A stretch of DNA of 10,879 bases, taken from assembly GCA_034428935.1 (NCBI GenBank), contig DAOUHB010000112.1, positions 1 through 10,879 of the forward strand. Reading direction: 5' to 3'. Below the pieces are notes generated by a model, which searched no databases, was not told where the DNA came from, and saw only the letters and a program-made list of their open reading frames with translations. Shown here piece after piece: positions 6,315 through 10,879 of this stretch. Every line of letters begins with the position of its first letter. Positions within the stretch are counted from its first letter, which is position 1. This DNA is from JAAYZQ01 sp034428935. GTDB lineage: Bacteria > Chloroflexota > Anaerolineae > JAAYZQ01. The translations under genes and the position numbers were made by a program.

Positions 6315-8677
6315 CCCGTCCCTCCCTCCGGGTAGGTGCGCAGGTAGCCCAGCGCCTCGCCCTTTTCCCCGTCCATGATCACCTCCAGCAGCTTGCCGCC
6401 GGCTACGGCCGGGATGTCGATGACGCGCACGTGGCGCTGATGGTCCGCCATCGCGGGCAGCAAGTCGGCCAGCGCGTTGGGCGCCCCCTGGAAGAACTCC
6501 CAGCGAAAGACCGTGCCCTTCTCGTCGGGGTAGAGGGCCAGGGGATAGATGTTGGACTCGACCAGGTCCTGGAAAAAGTGGGTGCCGTAGGACGGCTCGG
6601 CCGACGCCCCCCCAGAGAGCCCGATCTCGATGAGCATGGCCGTGTTATAGATGTCGGCGTAGCTGACCTTGACGCCCAGGCTGGCGCTGCTGCTCCCCCA
6701 GCGGCCCGGCCCGATGAGGATAAAGCGCTCGCCGGCCAGGACCTGGTTTAGCCGGCCCACCACGCGGGCGATCTCCAGCCGGCTCGTCTCGTCGGGCAGC
6801 CGGTTGTAGCCCCTGGGATCGACGTACACGGCGTAGCGAACGCGGTGCACCCGTCCCTCGGGCACCAGGCGGTCGGAGAGAAAGAGGACGTCGGCCTCGG
6901 TCACCGCCGCCGGCATCTCGGTCGTCGTCCCGGCGTGGTAGCCCGCCTGGGGCCGGCACTGGAGCAGGTGGATGCGGAAATCGGGCTCGGGATAGCCGGG
7001 GATGATGTCGGCGGTAAACTCCACGTCGACGTTGCAGCCAAAGCCATCCGACAGCCGGCGCAGAAGCGCCTTCATCAGGGGCACAAAGCGCGTGCGGGTG
7101 AGCAGGTTCTCGAAGGTCAGCACCAGTTGATGGGGCGTCACCCGGGGATCGTACGAGATCGGCGGCTGCAGGTAATCGCCCTGGTCCACCGAGACCAGGA
7201 GCCGCGCCGAGGGGAAATCGACGGACAGCAGGCTGGCCACGGGCACCGTCTCGACGCGGTTGGCCGCCAGGTTGATGACGTCGGCATAGTGCTGGGAATA
7301 GTGCCTGGCCTCCGAAATGCTGGACACCGGCCGCAGTCCCGGGTGGCTGAGGGCCACCATGCGCGGATAGTCGTTGGCGACGCGGTCCACGGCCCGCGTG
7401 CCCAGGCCCCACACCAGGCGCATGAACCCCTCCTCGCTGCGGATCTTGGCCGTCCAGCGAAAGGGATTGTGGCTGAAGGCGACGCCCGCCAGGGTGGGAA
7501 AGAAATGGGCGCCATGGCGCTCGCCCTGCACCTCTTGCACCAGGATGGCCATGCGCTCGTCGTAATCCAGCAGGCCCATCTGCTGTCGGTAGAACAGGGC
7601 ATCGGGGCTAAAGACGCTGGCATAGACCTTGCTGATGGCCAGGAGAAGGGCCTTCAGGTTCTCCTTGGGGCTGCCCTGGTTGGGGCAGAAAAAGCTGTCG
7701 TACTTGCCGGCAAACGAAGTGCCCCAGTTGTCCTCCAGGAGGCTGGAGGAGCGCACGATGAGGGGCCGGTCGCCCACCTGGGCCAGGAGGTCCCGCAGGC
7801 TGTCCACCACCCGCTCCGGAAAGCGGCCCCCGATAAAGGCCTGGCGTACCTGGGGATAGTCGGCCTCGATCTCGGCCCGCGACTTGTATTTCTGGTCGTT
7901 GAGGTGGTGGAGGTTGTTGAGGGCGATGAAATCATAGACCACGTCGGCGCCGATGTAGTAGGACTCGGGGATGACCACGTGGCGGCGCAGATCCTCCAGC
8001 TCGGCATCGGCGTCGCCGTCCTGGCCGGCGCCCTCCAGGTTCAGGATCTTCCAGGCCAGGAGCATGCCCGCCGCCTTGCCGCCGATCTTGCCCCGGCCGA
8101 TGCGCCGGGTGAGGATGTTCTTCAGGTCGGCGATGGCAAAGAGGTCCTTGGCAATCCCGACAAAGGCCAGTTGGTCGCTGACCAGCCCCTTGGTGAGCAC
8201 GACAATGATCTCGCGCAGGTGGTGGCGCACCCGTTGGCGCTGCTCGGGGGGCAGCCCCTCGTAGGTCTCGCCGCGCTCAAAGATGAGCGACCAGGGCGAC
8301 AGCTCGGGATTAAAGGTCAGGACAATGTCCTCTTCGGGCACCCGCTTGGCCAGCACGTCGCGGACGATCTGCTCGAAGAGGGTGTGGGGCAGGTTGTGGC
8401 CGAAGTAAAAGTCGGTGAGGTTCTCGCGGTAGTGCTCCACCCTGGCCTGCCAGACCTCCTCCGGCTCCTCGATGAGGGGGTCGCGCAGCCCCTCCCGGTC
8501 CTGGGAGAGCATGGCCTTGTGCTTGACCTCCTGCTCAAAGTCGCCCGGCGAGATGACGCCCCGGGCAAACAGCTCGGAGCGCATCCGCTGGCGAATGACC
8601 GGCGCCAGCGTGGGGTACTGCGTCAGCTCCAGGTACAGCTCCAGCACCTTCGGCATCGCATCCAGGTCGATGGTCAC
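6296..8677 (-). CDS. PEP/pyruvate-binding (PPDK_N) ATP-grasp protein without phosphohistidine domain
   Basis: This 793-aa protein has a PPDK_N-type ATP-grasp fold, as in PEP synthase and pyruvate phosphate dikinase. Residues 1-190 are an N-terminal domain I do not recognise. GKIGGKAAGM (196-205), RPLIVRSSSLLED (304-316), FAGKYDSFF (322-330), MAILVQE (376-382) and GVAFSHNP (398-405) are the nucleotide-binding landmarks. The mobile phosphohistidine domain (GGxxSHAAI type) and the PEP-binding TIM barrel are absent. In their place is a C-terminal domain with ERFILIGPGRWGSSSASLG and SYGTHFFQDLVESNIYPL, a block I associate with uncharacterised PPDK_N proteins of Chloroflexota, spirochaetes and methanogens. 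Normal PEP synthesis is therefore unlikely; an ATP-dependent phosphotransfer or ligase-like activity is possible. It starts with GTG (8677) behind GAGAGGTGA and has its own promoter. The annotation 'PEP synthase' would be misleading. Confidence 0.88.
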   Translation of the reverse strand: MTIDLDAMPKVLELYLELTQYPTLAPVIRQRMRSELFARGVISPGDFEQEVKHKAMLSQDREGLRDPLIEEPEEVWQARVEHYRENLTDFYFGHNLPHTLFEQIVRDVLAKRVPEEDIVLTFNPELSPWSLIFERGETYEGLPPEQRQRVRHHLREIIVVLTKGLVSDQLAFVGIAKDLFAIADLKNILTRRIGRGKIGGKAAGMLLAWKILNLEGAGQDGDADAELEDLRRHVVIPESYYIGADVVYDFIALNNLHHLNDQKYKSRAEIEADYPQVRQAFIGGRFPERVVDSLRDLLAQVGDRPLIVRSSSLLEDNWGTSFAGKYDSFFCPNQGSPKENLKALLLAISKVYASVFSPDALFYRQQMGLLDYDERMAILVQEVQGERHGAHFFPTLAGVAFSHNPFRWTAKIRSEEGFMRLVWGLGTRAVDRVANDYPRMVALSHPGLRPVSSISEARHYSQHYADVINLAANRVETVPVASLLSVDFPSARLLVSVDQGDYLQPPISYDPRVTPHQLVLTFENLLTRTRFVPLMKALLRRLSDGFGCNVDVEFTADIIPGYPEPDFRIHLLQCRPQAGYHAGTTTEMPAAVTEADVLFLSDRLVPEGRVHRVRYAVYVDPRGYNRLPDETSRLEIARVVGRLNQVLAGERFILIGPGRWGSSSASLGVKVSYADIYNTAMLIEIGLSGGASAEPSYGTHFFQDLVESNIYPLALYPDEKGTVFRWEFFQGAPNALADLLPAMADHQRHVRVIDIPAVAGGKLLEVIMDGEKGEALGYLRTYPEGGTGYSSSM

Positions 8678-8712
8678 GGCTCACCTCTCGGGCAGGGTAA
8701 CATTCTGGGGGG

Positions 8713-8741
8713 AGTATAGCATGGGGGCGGGCAAGCGTCAA
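8713..8741 (-). promoter_or_regulatory. Sigma-70 promoter of the PPDK_N gene
   Basis: On the minus strand, -35 TTGACG (8741-8736), a 17-nt spacer and -10 TATACT (8718-8713) predict a start near 8706. The leader is about 29 nt and includes the Shine-Dalgarno GAGAGGTGA (8689-8681). The promoter lies immediately past the nested palindrome that follows the upstream hydrolase gene, so the two genes are probably separate transcription units. Confidence 0.82.
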
Positions 8742-8761
8742 GGTGAGGGTGCTAGAACCAC

Positions 8762-8843
8762 TGAATCACTGAAAAAGATGAGGGCACTGATGGGGCCGCG
8801 GCCCCATCAGTGCGTTCAGCTTTTTCATCCCCTCAGTGATTCA
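8762..8843 (-). terminator. Nested 82-bp palindrome, likely terminator of the hydrolase gene
   Basis: Three concentric inverted repeats are visible. The outer arms are TGAATCACTGA (8762-8772) / TCAGTGATTCA (8833-8843). The middle arms are GAAAAAG (8771-8777) / CTTTTTC (8820-8826). The core is a perfect 30-bp palindrome, 8784-8813, with half-site GCACTGATGGGGCCG. In the minus direction the core hairpin is preceded by an A5 and followed by a T5 run, an intrinsic-terminator layout; the plus strand has the same layout, so it may work both ways. The outer arm overlaps the last codons and the stop of the hydrolase gene. The architecture and the repeated CACTGA hexamer also fit a small palindromic mobile repeat (REP/MITE-like); copy number elsewhere is unknown. 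Confidence 0.7.
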
Positions 8844-10014
8844 ACTCCTCCACCGCCGGCAGCAGGTGCCGGGCGACGATCTGCTCCACCGGGTCCTCGC
8901 CCGCATAGTTGCCCCCGGTAAAGACGACCACCATGTCCAGCTCGGGAAAGATCATGATCCACTGCCCGCCCCAGCCGATGGCCGAGAAGGCCTCCACGGC
9001 GCCCGCGTCCAGCTCGAAGGTGCTCCTCCACCACAGGTAGCCATACTCGCCACCCCCGGGCACACTGGCGTGAGGCTGTGTCGACGTCTCGACCCACTCC
9101 CGCGGCACGACGCGCCGGCCGTTCCACTCCCCGCCGTTGAGGTAGAGCAGCCCCAGCCTGGCCATGTCCCGGGGCCGCAGGTGCAGGCCCCCGGCGGCAT
9201 CGATAAAGTCGGTCCGGACGAAATCCCAGCGGTACTCGTCGATGCCCAGGGGGCCAAAGAGGTGCTCCTCGGCAAAGGCGTCCAGGCCCTGCCCCGTGGC
9301 CCGGGCGACGGCCGCGCCCAGCAGATCCACGGCGCCGCCGTTATAGTTCCAGCCCTGGCCCGGCCCGCCCTCCAGGGGTCTGTCCAGGACGTACCCCACC
9401 GGGTCCGGCGCGCGGTACAGCCGGACAAAGTCGTTGGTCGGGTCGGAGTAGGGCAGCTCGTTTTCGTTCCAGGCCAGCCCCGAGGTCATGGTCAGGAGGT
9501 GTTCCAGGGTGAGGCCCTCCTTGCCGCCCTCCTGCAGGCCGGCATATTCCGGAAAGAAGGAGGACAGCTTCTCGTCCACGCCGCCGATGGCCCCCCGGTC
9601 GATGGCGATGCCGACCAGGGCCGAGGTGATGCTCTTGGTGACGGACGCCATGTAGTGCAGCGTGCCGGCGTCAAACTCCACGGCATCGCCCCCGGCCTGG
9701 CCGTCCGCCGGGCTCCAGGCGTCGCCCGTGAAGTACTCCTCGAAGGCCAGCTTGCCGTCCTTGACGACGAGCAGGCTGTGCACGTTGGGATAGGTGCCGT
9801 CGCGGATGAGGGCCGCGGCCTCGTCCAGCCTGGCGGCGTCGAGCCCGACGTCGCCGGGGCCGGCTACGTCCCAGCCTTCCCCCGCCGCCGGGGATGGGCC
9901 GGCCGTGGGTCCCGGGCCGCAGGCCGCCAGCAGCAGGGCCCAGAAAAGGACCAGGGAGATTGCTCCCCGCGTCCGGGCGGTCGAACGGCAGGCATCACCC
10001 CATCGCTTCTGCAT
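8833..10014 (-). CDS. Serine hydrolase lipoprotein, beta-lactamase/class C family
   Basis: This 393-aa lipoprotein has a signal peptide: a basic n-region, then AISLVLFWALLLAAC with lipobox LLAAC and lipidated Cys32. A Gly/Pro/Ser-rich spacer follows. The PF00144 fold (penicillin-binding-protein/class C-like) is clear: HYMASVTKSITSALVGIAID contains the SxxK nucleophile Ser124 and Lys127, HLLTMTSGL (172-180) is typical, and Tyr224 in GWNYNGGAVDLLG is the YxN-position tyrosine, although the third residue is Gly instead of Asn. The HxG motif is GWGG (347-350). The family includes esterases, D-amino acid hydrolases and peptidases; antibiotic resistance should not be assumed. ATG at 10014 is preferred to the in-frame GTG at 10026, because GGAGGGAG lies just ahead of the ATG and the GTG has no ribosome site. 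The last residues (Asn-His-stop) are encoded inside the nested palindrome. Confidence 0.9.
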   Translation of the reverse strand: MQKRWGDACRSTARTRGAISLVLFWALLLAACGPGPTAGPSPAAGEGWDVAGPGDVGLDAARLDEAAALIRDGTYPNVHSLLVVKDGKLAFEEYFTGDAWSPADGQAGGDAVEFDAGTLHYMASVTKSITSALVGIAIDRGAIGGVDEKLSSFFPEYAGLQEGGKEGLTLEHLLTMTSGLAWNENELPYSDPTNDFVRLYRAPDPVGYVLDRPLEGGPGQGWNYNGGAVDLLGAAVARATGQGLDAFAEEHLFGPLGIDEYRWDFVRTDFIDAAGGLHLRPRDMARLGLLYLNGGEWNGRRVVPREWVETSTQPHASVPGGGEYGYLWWRSTFELDAGAVEAFSAIGWGGQWIMIFPELDMVVVFTGGNYAGEDPVEQIVARHLLPAVEELNH

Positions 10015-10064
10015 GGCTCCCTCCACGGCTCGATTCGCCAGGTCAGTGGCGCATCCGTGCCGTC

Positions 10065-10093
10065 AGCATAGCACACGATGCCTGGGCTGTCAA
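10065..10093 (-). promoter_or_regulatory. Sigma-70 promoter of the hydrolase gene
   Basis: On the minus strand a consensus -35 TTGACA (10093-10088), a 17-nt spacer and -10 TATGCT (10070-10065) predict a start near 10058, about 44 nt ahead of the ATG at 10014. A second TTGACG, six bases upstream of the -35 box, duplicates the TTGAC motif. Confidence 0.82.
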
Positions 10094-10232
10094 CGTCAAA
10101 ACGCGGTGGTCGGGCTAATAGAAAAGTGGTACATGGTTTCCGGGCCACAACCTTCTGTGTCGCTTGAACAAAGGGCGACGGCGGGACGAGAGTCCCATGG
10201 CCATTACTTCCGATGACCCCTGAAACTGTAGC
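10094..10232. other. Intergenic segment between divergent promoters, nothing recognised
   Basis: I see no gene, RNA or strong repeat here. Base composition is less GC-rich than in the neighbouring genes. Short dyads such as GTGG...CCAC (about 10127-10155) are too weak to call. It lies between the hydrolase promoter and the promoter leading toward the HNH gene, so it is where a shared regulator would bind if one exists. Confidence 0.5.
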
Positions 10233-10261
10233 TTGCAGTCGCGAGAGAACGGTGCTATAAT
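10233..10261 (+). promoter_or_regulatory. Sigma-70 promoter upstream of the HNH gene
   Basis: -35 TTGCAG (10233-10238), a 17-nt spacer and a perfect -10 TATAAT (10256-10261) predict a start near 10268. Transcription from here crosses about 147 nt of leader, including a terminator-like hairpin, before the HNH start codon at 10415. An ATG at 10269 sits one base after the predicted start, the same geometry as the leaderless U32 gene. Confidence 0.78.
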
Positions 10262-10356
10262 CTTATTCATGAACAGCCCCGGGCTCTGCAGATCCCGAGG
10301 CTTGACCCCGGCGCGGGGTGGGCGCCAAGGCGAGCACACGCTACGCGGAACACAGC

Positions 10357-10392
10357 GGCCCGTCCCGTGCCAGGGGATGGGCTCTCGTTTTT
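10357..10392 (+). terminator. Intrinsic-terminator-like hairpin in the HNH leader (possible attenuator)
   Basis: GGCCCGTCCC (10357-10366) pairs with GGGATGGGCT (10374-10383) through 10 positions, two of them G-U, with loop GTGCCAG. A TTTTT run follows at 10388-10392, 4 nt after the stem. It lies between the promoter at 10233-10261 and the HNH ATG at 10415. It would therefore either end a short RNA of about 125 nt or attenuate the HNH gene. A second small hairpin, ACCCCG-GCG-CGGGGT (10305-10319), lies upstream in the same leader. Confidence 0.55.
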
Positions 10393-10414
10393 CCTCTTGG
10401 GGGAGTCACAGCCT

Positions 10415-10879
10415 ATGCCAGGCAGTGGAGACGGCTTCAGCAAGGCAACAGCAGACAACCTGGCCCGCCGGGTGAATTATCATTGCTCCAATCCGGATTG
10501 CCGGCGGGGCACCGCCGGCCCGCGCACCGATCCCACCAGGGCCGTCAACGTTGGCCAGGCCGCCCACATCACGGCCGCCGCCCCTGGCGGACCGCGCTAC
10601 GATCCATCCCTTACCGCCCGGGAGCGCAGCCATCCTGACAACGGCATCTGGCTTTGTCCCAACTGCCACAAGCTGGTGGACAGCGATCCCGAGCGGTACA
10701 CCGTGGAGCTGCTGCGCGGGTGGAAGGCGCAGGCGGAAGAGGCGGCGCGGCAGGAGCTGGAAACGCGCGCCCCCGGCCTGCCCGCCGTCCGCTACGCCCG
10801 CGCCGCCAACAAAGGGGGCGTCCTGGCTCTCATCCTTATTCCGCCCATCCTTGCCCTCGTCCTGGCCGCCGCCTTGGGT
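10415..10879 (+). CDS. HNH endonuclease domain fused to a transmembrane segment, 3' end cut off
   Basis: The first 155 codons are in the window and the frame is open to the edge. Residues 19-108 form a treble-clef HNH domain. Cys24 and Cys29 (YHCSNPDCRR) plus Cys81 and Cys84 (WLCPNCHK) look like the structural zinc site. His51 in GQAAHITAAAPGGPRYDP is the probable catalytic base, Asn76 (DNGIWL) the central Asn, and His85 the last His. This module, with 'GPRYDP', 'NGIWLC' and 'LVDSDPERYTVELLRGWK', recurs as the N-terminus of many predicted defence effectors, including HNH-SAVED (Cap5) proteins of CBASS. A charged helix (about 100-119) follows, then a hydrophobic run from residue 134 (GGVLALILIPPILALVLAAAL), probably a membrane helix. 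The Shine-Dalgarno GGGGGAG (10399-10405) lies 9 nt before the ATG. Early codons use more A/T in third position than der, hinting at a different history. The role of the missing C-terminal part is unknown. Confidence 0.82.
   Translation, partial: MPGSGDGFSKATADNLARRVNYHCSNPDCRRGTAGPRTDPTRAVNVGQAAHITAAAPGGPRYDPSLTARERSHPDNGIWLCPNCHKLVDSDPERYTVELLRGWKAQAEEAARQELETRAPGLPAVRYARAANKGGVLALILIPPILALVLAAALG

Noticed and set aside
6845..8719. Long plus-strand open frame of 624 codons opposite the PPDK_N gene
   Set aside because: The opposite strand encodes conserved ATP-grasp motifs and has promoter and ribosome site. This frame is a composition shadow with no family features.
10015..10026. Upstream GTG start for the hydrolase
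   Set aside because: It has no Shine-Dalgarno, whereas the ATG at 10014 follows GGAGGGAG, and the signal peptide is complete without the extra four residues.
8836..10071. Plus-strand open frame of 411 codons opposite the serine hydrolase gene
   Set aside because: The hydrolase on the other strand has SxxK, a lipobox, a promoter and a Shine-Dalgarno. The plus frame has none of these.
10318..10638. Plus-strand open frame of 106 codons overlapping the HNH gene
   Set aside because: It lies in another frame from the HNH domain, is rich in Arg/Gly/Pro, and shows no motif.
1..10879. CRISPR array, tRNA, rRNA, insertion sequence or integrase
   Set aside because: I looked for regularly spaced repeats, tRNA-like cloverleaves, rRNA motifs and transposase/integrase motifs on both strands and saw none.

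Overview
This is a GC-rich bacterial stretch (roughly two-thirds G+C) whose gene content suggests the phylum Chloroflexota, probably an Anaerolineae/Caldilineae-like lineage. The pointers are an SSB with an unusual Cys/Trp-rich insertion, a Der GTPase with a long switch insertion, a membrane-anchored TolB-like propeller on a Pro/Ser/Thr linker, and a PPDK_N-type protein lacking the phosphohistidine domain. The placement is an inference from protein style, not a computed phylogeny. Most of the window is chromosomal housekeeping; the right end looks more accessory.

Left part (1-2205). The 3' end of a short-chain dehydrogenase/reductase gene runs in from the left and converges on a minus-strand U32/DUF3656 gene resembling RlhA, the E. 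coli 23S rRNA C2501 hydroxylation factor. The 186-bp gap between this gene and ssb carries two divergent sigma-70 promoters, each with a 17-nt spacer. The U32 promoter is so close to its ATG that the mRNA should be leaderless.

Middle (2206-6314). Five plus-strand genes follow: ssb, a DUF3467 protein, der (EngA), a membrane-anchored six-bladed propeller, and a DUF503/YlxP-like protein. der, the propeller gene and the DUF503 gene are tightly spaced (27 and 4 bp) and form a likely operon. The ssb-DUF3467 and DUF3467-der gaps hold strong GC hairpins but no clear promoter. Functionally the set touches DNA replication/repair (SSB) and ribosome biogenesis (Der, YlxP-like), with the U32 protein next door pointing to rRNA modification.

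Right part (6296-10879). Two minus-strand genes each have their own sigma-70 promoter: a 793-aa PPDK_N ATP-grasp protein that overlaps the DUF503 gene tail-to-tail by 19 bp, and a lipoprotein serine hydrolase of the beta-lactamase/class C fold. Between them sits an 82-bp nested palindrome whose outer arm supplies the last codons and stop of the hydrolase gene. Beyond the hydrolase, a divergent plus-strand promoter leads into a structured leader of about 125 nt with an intrinsic-terminator-like hairpin. It then reaches a gene cut by the window edge, encoding a zinc-ribbon HNH nuclease domain followed by a transmembrane helix. This membrane-linked HNH protein, with its possible attenuator, is the best candidate here for an undescribed (perhaps defence-related) system. 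Its remaining domains and neighbours lie outside the window.
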